Positions 1 to 8,458 of a stretch of DNA of 64,000 nucleotides are shown one piece after another. Made by a program: the position numbers and the translations under genes. Source of the DNA: CAZVED01 sp964626205. Its GTDB lineage: Bacteria; Patescibacteriota; Patescibacteriia; SG8-24. The stretch is taken from assembly GCA_964626205.1 (NCBI GenBank), contig CAZVED010000004.1, positions 37,678 to 101,677 on the forward strand, written 5' to 3'. Numbering within the stretch: position 1 is the first letter of the stretch; each line of letters starts with the position of its first letter. Under the pieces are notes generated by a model. The model did not search any database and had not been told where the DNA came from. It worked only from the letters and a program-made list of their open reading frames with translations.

Positions 1-1
1 G

Positions 2-1270
2 CAGCTTCCCAAGAATGGGTTGGAACTGACCTTCACGCTCACATTGGAAGACATCCGCGCCGACCTCGAGCGCAGCGCAAACGAGCTCACGGAGAAGCGT
101 CCACTGGAGGGCTACCGCCCCGGCAAGGCTCCGTACGACATCGTCAAGAACCGTTTCGGAGAAATGGCGATCTACGAGAACGCGCTTCCGACGATTATTC
201 GTCGCACCTATGCGCGCGCCATCATCGACGGAAAGCTTCGTCCGTTTGGCGAACCGGACATCAAGGTCACCAAAATGGCTCCAGGTAACAACCTTGAGTT
301 CACGGCGACCATTGTCCTTGTTCCGAACATCTTGAAGCTCGCCGACTACATGGCGATCAAAGTGAGGCGCAACACGGTGACAGTCGACGAGAAAGAAGTC
401 GATAAGACCGTCAACCAGCTCGCCAAGATGCAGATTAAGGACGCCAAAGTCGAACGCGCGTTGACCGACAAGGACAAGGCTGTCGTTGATATGTTCATGA
501 GCATCGACAACGTCCCACTCGAAGGCGGACAGGCACTGGACCACAGCGTCTACCTTAACGAGGAGTACTTCATCCCCGGCCTCAAGGAGAAGATCGTCGG
601 TGCCAACGCCGGCGAAGAACGGGTGTTCTCACTTCCGTTCCCAAAGGATCACTTCAAGAAAGAACTTGCCGGCAAGACTGTCGACTTCAAGGTAAAGGTC
701 AAGGAGGTCTACGAACTCATCCACCCAACGATTGACGAAACATTCGCCAAGTCGCTCGGTCAAGAATCCGTCGAAAAACTCCGCGAGCTCATCAAGCAAA
801 ACCTCACATCCGAGGCAGACGAAAAGGAAGACCAGCGCGCAGACAACGAGTTCCTCGAAAAGCTCGTTGAGAAAACAACGTTTGAGGATGTCTCCGACAC
901 CATTGTGAACCAAGAGATCGAGCGGATGATGCACGAGCTGGAACACAACGTCGAAGCCCAGGGTGGGAAGTTCGAGGACTACCTCACAAGCATCAAGAAG
1001 ACCGAGGGTGACCTGAAGCTCGAGATGGTCCCACAGGCGCTGAAGCGCATCAAGATTGCGCTCATCATCCGCGATATCGGCGAGCGCGAAAAGGTCGAGG
1101 CTGAAGACGCCGAGGTGATCGCTGAGCAGACAAAGCTCCTCAACAAGTATCCGGATAACGCCGAGGCGCAGGAACAGATTCGCTCCGAAGATTACGCTGA
1201 CTACCTCCGCACGACCATCAAAAACCGTAAGGTCGTGGAATTGCTCCGCAAGGTCGGTGTGGAGCGCTAA
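2..1270 (+). CDS. tig: Trigger factor, 5' end cut by window edge
   Basis: Ribosome-associated chaperone and peptidyl-prolyl isomerase that receives nascent chains at the exit tunnel. The reading frame is open to the left edge: codons before the first in-window TTG (position 20) read QLPKNGLELTF, which fits the trigger-factor N-terminus, so the true start lies upstream. The ribosome-docking signature is visible as GYRPGKAPYDIV. It is followed by a central FKBP-like segment (about residues 155-235) and a long helical C-terminal domain rich in charged residues. The visible part is about 420 residues, close to full family length, so only a few N-terminal residues are missing. It is 12 bp upstream of a DUF167 gene on the same strand. 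Identification is firm. Confidence 0.95.
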   Translation, partial: QLPKNGLELTFTLTLEDIRADLERSANELTEKRPLEGYRPGKAPYDIVKNRFGEMAIYENALPTIIRRTYARAIIDGKLRPFGEPDIKVTKMAPGNNLEFTATIVLVPNILKLADYMAIKVRRNTVTVDEKEVDKTVNQLAKMQIKDAKVERALTDKDKAVVDMFMSIDNVPLEGGQALDHSVYLNEEYFIPGLKEKIVGANAGEERVFSLPFPKDHFKKELAGKTVDFKVKVKEVYELIHPTIDETFAKSLGQESVEKLRELIKQNLTSEADEKEDQRADNEFLEKLVEKTTFEDVSDTIVNQEIERMMHELEHNVEAQGGKFEDYLTSIKKTEGDLKLEMVPQALKRIKIALIIRDIGEREKVEAEDAEVIAEQTKLLNKYPDNAEAQEQIRSEDYADYLRTTIKNRKVVELLRKVGVER

Positions 1271-1282
1271 ACGTAAGACTCC

Positions 1283-1513
1283 ATGACTGAACGGCGCATT
1301 ACCGTGAAAGCCCGTCCGAGGTCCCGAGAGCGCTCTATAAAGGAGCTTGGGCCGGACACGTATGAAATCCGTACCACGGAACCGCCGGATAAGGGGAAGG
1401 CGAATGAGGATATTGTGGACATCCTTGCCGAACACCTCGATGTCCCGAAATCTTCCATTGAATTGCTTCGTGGGGCGACAGCATCAATGAAAACATTCAA
1501 AATAACCGCTTAA
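1283..1513 (+). CDS. DUF167 (YggU-like) small protein
   Basis: A 76-residue protein with the DUF167/UPF0235 pattern: a basic first strand (ITVKARPRSR), the core PPDKGKANEDIVDILAEHL matching the family consensus ppvdGkANkali.fLa, and an ending of the SSIELLRGATASMKTFKI type. The biochemical function of the family is not established. The ATG lies 12 bp after the tig stop, so the two are probably co-transcribed. The stop codon lies inside the stem-loop at 1501-1526. Typical family length is 75-100 residues, so this copy looks complete. Confidence 0.85.
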   Translation: MTERRITVKARPRSRERSIKELGPDTYEIRTTEPPDKGKANEDIVDILAEHLDVPKSSIELLRGATASMKTFKITA

Positions 1514-1533
1514 CAAAGCGGTTATTTTGTTTT
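1501..1533. terminator. Bidirectional terminator between DUF167 gene and yidD
   Basis: Perfect 11-bp inverted repeat AATAACCGCTT (1501-1511) and AAGCGGTTATT (1516-1526) with a 4-nt loop, followed by T-rich sequence. It spans the stop codons of two convergent genes, so it can serve both. Confidence 0.8.
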
Positions 1534-1779
1534 TGGAACTTCGTCAATTCCTCCCTTGTTCCACGGGTTGCAGCGTACGATTCTCCACGCAGCAAGGTTC
1601 AAACCTTTAATTATCCCGAACCTATCCACAGCGATAAGCCCATACTCTGAGCATGTTGGGTGAAACTTGCAGTATCCGTACGGAAACAGTTTTTTGAGCG
1701 GCCCGTGGTCCGGCGATAGTGTCTTTTGGTACGCCCGAATCGCTGCTAAAACGGTCTTTTTTGCGGATTCAGCAATCAT
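1522..1779 (-). CDS. yidD: Membrane protein insertion efficiency factor YidD
   Basis: An 85-residue YidD family protein. Members assist YidC-dependent membrane insertion at the inner face of the cytoplasmic membrane. Family hallmarks are visible: an N-terminal amphipathic helix, YQKTLSPDHG, then CKFHPTCSEYGLIAVDRFG with the conserved Cys/His/Tyr cluster, and WRIVRCNPWNKGGIDEVP. Its ATG overlaps the rnpA stop by 4 bp (1776-1779), so translation is probably coupled. yidC, which often follows in this cluster, is absent here. Confidence 0.95.
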   Translation of the reverse strand: MIAESAKKTVLAAIRAYQKTLSPDHGPLKKLFPYGYCKFHPTCSEYGLIAVDRFGIIKGLNLAAWRIVRCNPWNKGGIDEVPKTK

Positions 1780-2120
1780 GTCCGTAAAAGATTCGCCTTC
1801 TTCAAAAGGTTGTCCAGGCTCTGACGAAGATCCGCGGGGGGTAGCGTCAACGTCTGTGCCTTCGTCATGATGACGATATCAAGACCGGGAGCCAGGTCCC
1901 CCACCCGTTTCCGAACCGCCTCACGAAGACGACGCTTCAGAAGATTGCGAACGACTGCTTTTTTGGAAACCTTCGTGCTCACAACGAAAGCAACCCTGCT
2001 CTCCGGGAGGTTGTTGCGGACGGCACGGACGCTTAACGCGTTGCCGTGTGTCGTCTTTCCTTTCTTGAAAATCCTTCCGAAATCGCGCTCGGAAGTGAGG
2101 CGGTTGCGTTTTTGCAACAT
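1776..2120 (-). CDS. rnpA: Ribonuclease P protein component
   Basis: A 114-residue basic protein that binds the RNase P RNA and helps recognise the 5' leader of pre-tRNA. It starts MLQKRNRLTSERDFGRIFKKG, as is typical of RnpA, and carries the RNR-type signature KVSKKAVVRNLLKRRLREAVR (the first 20 residues cover the RNA-binding helix), followed by GLDIVIMTKAQ. It sits between rpmH and yidD in the conserved leftward cluster beside dnaA. Complete and confidently identified. Confidence 0.95.
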   Translation of the reverse strand: MLQKRNRLTSERDFGRIFKKGKTTHGNALSVRAVRNNLPESRVAFVVSTKVSKKAVVRNLLKRRLREAVRKRVGDLAPGLDIVIMTKAQTLTLPPADLRQSLDNLLKKANLLRT

Positions 2121-2167
2121 ATGGAAAGTCCGTACCCGGCTTGCGTTCCCGTGGTACGGACGTCGGA

Positions 2168-2329
2168 TTACTTCTTGGAGCGGACCTTCGACTTGACGCT
2201 GAGCTTTTTGCGTCCTTTGGCGCGACGGCGCTGAAGGACCTGGCGACCCTTTGCCGTGCTCATGCGCTTGCGAAACCCGTGGGTCTTTGCACGCTTCTTT
2301 TTCTTCGGTTGATACGTTCGTTTTGGCAT
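2168..2329 (-). CDS. rpmH: 50S ribosomal protein L34
   Basis: A 53-residue highly basic protein starting MPKRTYQPKKKKRAKTHGFR, the L34 signature. The frame opens 21 nt further upstream (2350), but the family always starts at MPKRTYQP, so 2329 is chosen. The C-terminus (KLSVKSKVRSKK) is a few residues longer than the common 44-46. First gene of the rpmH-rnpA-yidD cluster, divergent from dnaA. Confidence 0.95.
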   Translation of the reverse strand: MPKRTYQPKKKKRAKTHGFRKRMSTAKGRQVLQRRRAKGRKKLSVKSKVRSKK

Positions 2330-2670
2330 AGTCAATGATTCAGGACTCAATTAGGGCTATATTGCCACATCTTGTCGGTCTGCGCAAGCCCTAAAGCACC
2401 GCATTTTTAGCCTTATTTTACGCCATGCTGTCCTTTTTCGACCCTCTCTTGCTTGTGTATCTCTTTTTTGATAGGTCATGCAAAAATTTTTACAGGAGCT
2501 TCGATCTGTCAAAAAAATACTGTCAGCGGTGCGGTGTCGGCGTCCTTGCAAGAAATGAAAAAGATATACACAATTGGTACACACGATATCACCATATCCA
2601 TCCTTTCCACAGGGGGTGGTATCACGTAGAATTCGAAAAGCTTTCACATTTCAAACCAGCAGCGACCACT
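2330..2670. other. rpmH-dnaA divergent intergenic region
   Basis: A 341-bp non-coding stretch holding the divergent promoters of rpmH and dnaA. On the minus strand TTGCGC, 17 bp, then CAATAT is a plausible rpmH promoter. Only weak DnaA-box-like 9-mers occur (CTTTCCACA, 2603-2611, two mismatches to TTATCCACA). The dnaA frame is open back to 2425, but the translated upstream part resembles no DnaA, so this region is treated as leader rather than coding. Confidence 0.6.
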
Positions 2671-4071
2671 ATGAACACGCATGAACTTTGGCAGGCGGTA
2701 CTCGGCGAATTGGAGCTTTCGTTGAGCAAGGCAAATTTCACCACCTGGTTCAAAAACACGTTCATCGCGTCAATTGAAAATGATTCTGTGGTCATTAGTG
2801 TCCCGAACACCTTCACAAAGGCCTGGCTTGAGAAAAAATATAACGCTCCCATCATCGATTCCTTGCGATCAGTAAGCAAGCTTCCGATTCGCGAGGTTGT
2901 TTACAAGGTAGAGATCCGACCTCAGGTCAAAGCAGCTCCTGGTCAGGAGTCTTTTAAGGACGTTCCTTCGTATGGGCAAATGGCCCCTGCGGCGGCTACG
3001 GCAACGGCTGTAAAAACGCTAAGTGTAGATAAAAAAGCGACCTCTGATCTTCAAATGAACGAGCGGTATTCTTTCGAAACGTTCATCGTCGGCAAAGGAA
3101 GCGAGCTCGCACATGCCGCATCTGTCGCTGTTGCGGAAAACCTTGGAACGAAATACAACCCGCTCTTCATTTACGGCGGGGTCGGTCTCGGAAAGACACA
3201 TCTTTTGCAAGCAATCGGAAACGAGACGCTCCGCAGGAAGCCCTCTGCAAGGATTCGTTACGTCACCTGTGAGAAGTTCACGAACGATTTCATCAACGCC
3301 GTAAAGAGCGGTCGTGGAAAGGAGTTCAAGGACTCCTACCGCAATGTTGATCTCCTCATGATCGACGATGTGCAGTTCCTTACAGGTAAGGATGGTACGC
3401 AGGAGGAATTCTTCCATACCTTCAACGCTCTCCACGAGATGAACAAGCAGGTTGTCCTGACCTCTGATCGCCCGCCGAAACAGATTCCGGCCCTGGAGCA
3501 GCGCCTCGTTTCCCGTTTCGAGTGGGGAATGACCGCAGATGTCTCGAGCCCAGATTTTGAGACCCGCATCGCCATTCTTGAGTCCAAGTGCAAAGAGCGC
3601 TCCTACGACCTCGAGGAGTCGGTTCTTCGCTATGTTGCCACGGTCGTCCAGTCCAATGTACGTGAACTGGAAGGTGCCCTGAACAAGATCATCGCCTACC
3701 ACCAGTTCAAGAACACACAGCCGACTTTGGAAGGGGTAAAACAACTTCTTTCAAGCTTTGGTCCGTCTCAGGCAAAGAAGAATATCACCGCGAAGCACCT
3801 TATTTCGACGGTTTCGCAGTATTTCGATGTCACCGAGGAAGAAATGCTCGGAAAATGCCGAGAAAAGCGCCTTGCTTTCCCTCGTCAGATCATCATGTAC
3901 CTCATGCGCGAAGAAATGCGCTCTTCGTATCCGACCATCGGGCAGGAGATTGGGGGTCGCGATCACACGACGGCCATGCATGCCTACGATAAGATCTCCA
4001 AGGAGCTCGAGGTAAGTCCGAAGCTTCGTCAGGATTGTGACCTCATCAAACAACGCTTGTACAACGCCTGA
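2671..4071 (+). CDS. dnaA: Chromosomal replication initiator DnaA
   Basis: AAA+ initiator that binds DnaA boxes and melts the origin. The start is the ATG at 2671: MNTHELWQAVLGELEL matches the DnaA domain I N-terminus, while the open frame upstream (from 2425) is unlike any DnaA. 466 residues. Domain I is at about 1-90. The AAA+ domain has Walker A GGVGLGKTHL (about 168-177) and Walker B LMIDDVQFL (about 228-236). The domain IV helix-turn-helix carries the signature IGGRDHTTAMHAYDKI (about 427-442) that contacts the DnaA box. A short low-complexity linker (residues about 100-130) joins domains I and III. Followed by dnaN across the putative origin. Confidence 0.97.
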   Translation: MNTHELWQAVLGELELSLSKANFTTWFKNTFIASIENDSVVISVPNTFTKAWLEKKYNAPIIDSLRSVSKLPIREVVYKVEIRPQVKAAPGQESFKDVPSYGQMAPAAATATAVKTLSVDKKATSDLQMNERYSFETFIVGKGSELAHAASVAVAENLGTKYNPLFIYGGVGLGKTHLLQAIGNETLRRKPSARIRYVTCEKFTNDFINAVKSGRGKEFKDSYRNVDLLMIDDVQFLTGKDGTQEEFFHTFNALHEMNKQVVLTSDRPPKQIPALEQRLVSRFEWGMTADVSSPDFETRIAILESKCKERSYDLEESVLRYVATVVQSNVRELEGALNKIIAYHQFKNTQPTLEGVKQLLSSFGPSQAKKNITAKHLISTVSQYFDVTEEEMLGKCREKRLAFPRQIIMYLMREEMRSSYPTIGQEIGGRDHTTAMHAYDKISKELEVSPKLRQDCDLIKQRLYNA

Positions 4072-4340
4072 GGAATACTCGTGGATAAGCAGTCGATAAC
4101 AGGTCTATAAAGACCGGAAAACTTCGATACTTTCCCACAGTATCTCCACCGAAGAAATTCTCTCGTTCGGTTCCATCCCTAGGTTATCCATCCGTCCCCA
4201 CACGTTCCTCACAGGTCGTCCCATCGTTTTCTCAGCGCAACGCAGGTATTTTTGACGACTTATCCCTGTTATCCCCGCTATTACTGTTATTACCAAGAAG
4301 TTTTCACTTAAAAAATCAATTCAATAACAGGACTAAGAAA
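4072..4340. other. Candidate replication origin (oriC) between dnaA and dnaN
   Basis: A 269-bp non-coding gap with several DnaA-box-like sites: CGTGGATAA (4080-4088, one mismatch to TGTGGATAA), TTATCCATC (4184-4192), and two directly adjacent TTATCC cores at 4260-4268 and 4269-4277. An A/T-rich run just before dnaN (about 4290-4330) could be the unwinding element. Position between dnaA and dnaN is a common oriC location. Functional assignment is inference. Confidence 0.6.
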
Positions 4341-5483
4341 ATGAAATTCTCCTGCACACAAGAGAACCTCCATCAGGGACTTTCCGTCGTGAGTCATATC
4401 GCGAGCAGGAACGTAAACCTTCCGATTCTTGGAAACGTTCTCATCAAATGTGATGGTACTGTCTTGAAGCTGTTGTCCACGAATTTGGAAATCGCCATCA
4501 GCTGCACGGTTCGGGGAAAGATCGAAGAGGTTGGAGAGTTTACTGTCCCGTCGAAACTCTTCTCAGATTACGTCAGTCTGCTTTCTAAGGACCGGATCGA
4601 CATAGAACAGTCCGGAAGCGTTGTGGAGGTCTCCTGCGGGTCTTACAAGACGAAATTGAACGGCGTTCATGCCAGTGAGTTCCCTCTCATCCCAGCTGTC
4701 GATAAACAACAGGAATTCATCGTTAAGGTAAGTGATCTTCGTCGCGCTATCAGTCAGGTTCTTTTTGCGGTCGCTCCGAATGAGTCCCGCCCAGAGATCA
4801 GTGGTGTCCTGTTTGCTTTTGAGCAATCAAAAAACAACCTTTCTTTGACGTTGGCGGCCACAGATAGCTACCGTCTGGCGGAAAAAACAGTTCCTGCAAA
4901 AGGGGTAATCAAGGACCAGGCGGTTTCTGTCATCGTTCCGGCACGAACTGTAGCGGAAATCATCCGCATTCTTACGGTCTTTAAGGATGATTCGGAGTCA
5001 CCGGAAGACGTCAATATTTCTTTGAGTGACAACCAGATCTTGTTCTCCTATGGGTCAGTCGAGCTTATTTCAAGAACGATTGAGGGTAAGTATCCGGATT
5101 ATCGACAACTTATCCCCGACACCTATCAGACAGAGGTTCGGCTTTCCAAAGACGAGCTTCAACGGGCCATTAAGGCAACAAGTCTGTTTTCCAGGACAGG
5201 GCTTAACGATATTACCGTTGCCTTCAAGCCCGATAGCGAGATCCATGTCCGGGCGACGAACTCACAAACCGGGGAACATTCGGTAGACCTAGAAGGAGCG
5301 ATTATCGGTAAGGAAAACGTCATCACAGTGAACTACAAATACCTTTTGGATGGGGTCAATAATATCGATACAGATCTCGTTGCCATGAAGATGATCGATG
5401 GTATGAGTCCGTGTCTCATCCAGTCAGGGTCGGATGAGACAAAACCAGACTATCTCTACATCGTCATGCCGATTCGTCAGTAA
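4341..5483 (+). CDS. dnaN: DNA polymerase III beta subunit (sliding clamp)
   Basis: A 380-residue clamp that encircles DNA and tethers polymerases. It starts MKFSCTQENLHQGLSVVSHI and shows the three-fold repeat of the family. Recognisable segments are LPILGNVLIKCD, RPEISGVLFAF, TDSYRLAEK, LISRTIEGKYPDYRQLIP and the C-terminal YIVMPIRQ (family consensus y.imPmr). Length is standard. Downstream of dnaA with the likely origin between, and closed by the hairpin at 5491-5528. Confidence 0.97.
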   Translation: MKFSCTQENLHQGLSVVSHIASRNVNLPILGNVLIKCDGTVLKLLSTNLEIAISCTVRGKIEEVGEFTVPSKLFSDYVSLLSKDRIDIEQSGSVVEVSCGSYKTKLNGVHASEFPLIPAVDKQQEFIVKVSDLRRAISQVLFAVAPNESRPEISGVLFAFEQSKNNLSLTLAATDSYRLAEKTVPAKGVIKDQAVSVIVPARTVAEIIRILTVFKDDSESPEDVNISLSDNQILFSYGSVELISRTIEGKYPDYRQLIPDTYQTEVRLSKDELQRAIKATSLFSRTGLNDITVAFKPDSEIHVRATNSQTGEHSVDLEGAIIGKENVITVNYKYLLDGVNNIDTDLVAMKMIDGMSPCLIQSGSDETKPDYLYIVMPIRQ

Positions 5484-5490
5484 ATACAGA

Positions 5491-5528
5491 AACAGAAAAG
5501 AAGCCGTGACAACGGCTTCTTTTCTGTT
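5491..5528. terminator. Bidirectional terminator dnaN / PBP
   Basis: Perfect 17-bp stem (5491-5507 with 5512-5528) and loop GACA. The stem itself carries A-rich and T-rich arms, so it can act on both strands. It sits between convergent dnaN and the penicillin-binding protein gene and overlaps the latter's stop codon. Confidence 0.85.
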
Positions 5529-8406
5529 AGCGCAGAACTTGGACCGAGATCTCCTCTTCTTTAATGTCTCCGTTTCGAAGTTCGGCACGAACGATGATAG
5601 TGTGGTTCCCGACCGTGTCCGGCAGCGTCCGCCATTCCAACGACATTCTCGGCAGACTCGGAGATTCAATCGTTCCGATAGCGTACTCTTTTTCTTGGAA
5701 ACCTTCCTCGCGAGCGAATACGCGAATTCTTCGGATGCTTGCGATATCATCAATACGGAATCGGACTGTCAACGGGAATCCGGAAACATAGATAGACGAG
5801 TACGGAACAGGCGTTTCCCACTCGACACCAAGCGGACCTGCTTCGGCATTCAAGTTGATAGTGACGCTGGTTGAGGCGCGGTTTCCTACGTCGTCGAGCA
5901 CGGTTGCGGTGAACGTATGGAAGCCACGAGGGAACCGGTTCGGTATCGATACAGGTGATGTGAGTGGCCACGCGCGTTCAGCAAACTGCTCACCATCCAA
6001 AGAGAAGCGTACTTTTGCGATACCGCGGCGAGCTGTCGCATTCAATTGGACCGAAAGAGCACGATCCATGATAACTTGTGCATCCCTTGGTGAAACGAAT
6101 GAGATGGACGGGATATTTTCCGGAACGTGGATATCATCGTATTCAGTCGGTGGGACGTCGGTCGATATCTCCAAGCCCTGCTTGGCGACCCAGTCAGCGA
6201 CAGCACGCTCCCATCGTGCGAATTGCGGATCATTTTCTGGGTGCTCTGGAACCGGTCCGCGCGGATCCGAAGGGTCGACGAAGAAGAGGATGCTGTGCGG
6301 CACTCCGAACCCGCGTTCCTCAACGTATTCCTCAGGCGTATATTCGGTCGCGAGTTTTCCGGAGACGGTATCGATACGAACCTTCATTTGAGCGTTCCTC
6401 TCACCATCCAAGATCGGTTTTCCGGTCACGACAGGAAGCGCCGAAGGGAACGTTTCCACCGGAGAACCTTCCAAGGCTTTGCGCATGAAGACGTTCCAAA
6501 TAGGCGCTGCAACGATGGACCCGTCCGCACCAGCTTTCATGAACGCTCCAGACGCGTTACCCACCCAGACACCGGAGACAAGCGACGGTGTATACCCGAC
6601 CGCCCACGCGTCCTTGTTGGAGTTCGTGGTACCGGTTTTTGCGCCGACAGGACGGGCTCCGAGGGTGAGATAGTTGCTTTCACCGAAGACCCATGCGCGC
6701 GCGGTGTTGTCCGTGAGGATATCGTTGATTTGTCGAGCGATTTCCTTGTCGACGGCCTGTTTTCCAGAAACCGATTTTTCGGCCTCAAACAACACTTTTC
6801 CGGAGATGTCTTCCACTTTTAGGATGGCTCGCGGATCGCGATATACCCCATCTTGTGCAAGAACACTGAACGCATTGATGTGTTCCAGTGGGACGACTTC
6901 CGCTCCGCCGAGAACGAGCGAGAGACCGAAACGTGACGTATCTGAGAGCGTGGTGTAACCAAAACGGGAAGAGAAATCCGAGAAATATTTTAACCCGGCA
7001 ATGTATAAGGCTTTTACAGCCGGGATATTGAGCGACCCCGCAAGCGCCTGCCGGATGGTCACTGGACCGTTCTCGTTCAGACTGTAGTTACGTGGGCGAT
7101 ACGGATTCGGCCCATCACTGAAATCCGTTTCGACATCATAGAGGACGGTGTCTGGCGCGAGTCCTTTCTCGAAAGCTGCCGCATAGACGATCGGTTTGAT
7201 GGAAGAGCCAGGCTGCAAGCGTCCAACCATGGCGTTGTAGTTTCCATTGATGGATTCGTCAAAATAATCGGCGGAACCGACCATTGTAAGGATGTCGCCG
7301 TTCTTTGCATCGATAGCGACGAGGCCGGCAGTATTTCCACCCCACCGTGTGATGACAGGAAGATGTTCTTTGATGGCTTCTTCTGCGATACGCTGTTTCT
7401 CGAGATCGATACTGGTGATGACCTTGAGCCCACCGCGATCAAGGACGTCTTCACCATATTCTTTAGCGAGCTGTTCGCGAACATAGAATACGAAATGCGG
7501 AGCTATGATTCTTGCTTTTTGCGGTTGGATGCGCGCGAGAAGATCGTCTTGCTTCGCCTCTTCCGCCTCCTCGGGAGAGATAGACTCGGTCGCGACCATC
7601 TGGTCGATAATCCAATGCGTCCGCTCGATGAGTTTGTCGGTGTTGTTACCGTACGGCGAATAATATGTCGTCGCGTTCGAGACGGCCGTAATCATTGCCG
7701 CTTCGGAAATAGTGAGATCTCGTGCATCTTTTCCGAAGAAGGATTCCGCAGCGGACTGAATGCCATAAATGACCGGTCCGTACGGAATCTCGTTGAGGTA
7801 CATCTTGAGAATCTCCTGCTTGCTAAAACGCCGCTCGATCTCATAAGAGAAGACGAGCTCTTTCGCTTTACGTGTGTAGGTCTTTTCCGGGGTGAGAACG
7901 GCGTTCTTCACGAACTGTTGCGTGATAGTAGAACCACCTTCTGTGCGCTCGCCTGCACGGAAATTTTTATAGAACGCACGAAGGTACCCCGTGATGCTGA
8001 ACCCCTTGTGCTCGTAGAAATGTTTATCTTCGGCGGAAATCGTCGCGGAGATGACGTGTGGAGAAACATCTTCAAGTTCGACAACGGTGCGTTTTTGCGC
8101 CCCATGAACCTCGTAAAGGATGGTTTCACCTGTACGATCATAGATACGAGTCGTTTGTGCGACCGAGCGGGTACCGATGGCGTCCGGGTCAGGGAGTTCG
8201 TTTGCGAGCCAAGCATACATTCCTACAGCAGAAACAGACCCAGCAAGGAGAAGGGCGATACCGGCCCAAAAAGCATAGGAAAGATACGTTTTTACTTTTT
8301 TCGGACCGCGCCCACCAAATCGTCGATTGGCGAAGAACGACGAAAAAAAGCCGGAACGACCACTTTTTCTGATGTTTTGCTGAACGACAATGCGCCGTGA
8401 AGACAT
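5527..8406 (-). CDS. Class A penicillin-binding protein (PBP1A-like) with Ig-like C-terminal extension
   Basis: Bifunctional peptidoglycan glycosyltransferase/transpeptidase, 959 residues, anchored by one TM helix (about 43-66) after a basic cytoplasmic tail. GT51 domain motifs: EDKHFYEHKGF (126-136, catalytic Glu126), GGSTITQQ (157-164), and RKAKELVFSYEIE with KQEILKMYLNEIPYG. Transpeptidase motifs: SSIK (401-404, Ser401 nucleophile), SLN (458-460), KTG (590-592). About 220 residues follow the transpeptidase domain and contain two immunoglobulin-like segments (SFVSPRDAQVIMDRALSVQL; WETPVPYSSIYVSGFPLTVR), probably extracellular wall-binding parts. It is likely a major murein synthase here. 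A promoter TTGACG-17-TACGGT lies just upstream. Confidence 0.95.
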   Translation of the reverse strand: MSSRRIVVQQNIRKSGRSGFFSSFFANRRFGGRGPKKVKTYLSYAFWAGIALLLAGSVSAVGMYAWLANELPDPDAIGTRSVAQTTRIYDRTGETILYEVHGAQKRTVVELEDVSPHVISATISAEDKHFYEHKGFSITGYLRAFYKNFRAGERTEGGSTITQQFVKNAVLTPEKTYTRKAKELVFSYEIERRFSKQEILKMYLNEIPYGPVIYGIQSAAESFFGKDARDLTISEAAMITAVSNATTYYSPYGNNTDKLIERTHWIIDQMVATESISPEEAEEAKQDDLLARIQPQKARIIAPHFVFYVREQLAKEYGEDVLDRGGLKVITSIDLEKQRIAEEAIKEHLPVITRWGGNTAGLVAIDAKNGDILTMVGSADYFDESINGNYNAMVGRLQPGSSIKPIVYAAAFEKGLAPDTVLYDVETDFSDGPNPYRPRNYSLNENGPVTIRQALAGSLNIPAVKALYIAGLKYFSDFSSRFGYTTLSDTSRFGLSLVLGGAEVVPLEHINAFSVLAQDGVYRDPRAILKVEDISGKVLFEAEKSVSGKQAVDKEIARQINDILTDNTARAWVFGESNYLTLGARPVGAKTGTTNSNKDAWAVGYTPSLVSGVWVGNASGAFMKAGADGSIVAAPIWNVFMRKALEGSPVETFPSALPVVTGKPILDGERNAQMKVRIDTVSGKLATEYTPEEYVEERGFGVPHSILFFVDPSDPRGPVPEHPENDPQFARWERAVADWVAKQGLEISTDVPPTEYDDIHVPENIPSISFVSPRDAQVIMDRALSVQLNATARRGIAKVRFSLDGEQFAERAWPLTSPVSIPNRFPRGFHTFTATVLDDVGNRASTSVTINLNAEAGPLGVEWETPVPYSSIYVSGFPLTVRFRIDDIASIRRIRVFAREEGFQEKEYAIGTIESPSLPRMSLEWRTLPDTVGNHTIIVRAELRNGDIKEEEISVQVLR

Positions 8407-8429
8407 GTTTTTTCGCTTAACTGAGCGGA

Positions 8430-8458
8430 ACCGTACCGTACTCAGCAGTTTTCGTCAA
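8430..8458 (-). promoter_or_regulatory. Promoter of the PBP gene
   Basis: On the minus strand TTGACG (8453-8458), 17-bp spacer, TACGGT (8430-8435). It overlaps the 3' end of the ROK kinase gene. The same -10 form recurs upstream of rpsF. Confidence 0.55.

Noticed and set aside
629..1435. Long minus-strand open frame opposite trigger factor
   Set aside because: Antisense to a clear tig gene; its length comes from the codon bias of the real gene.
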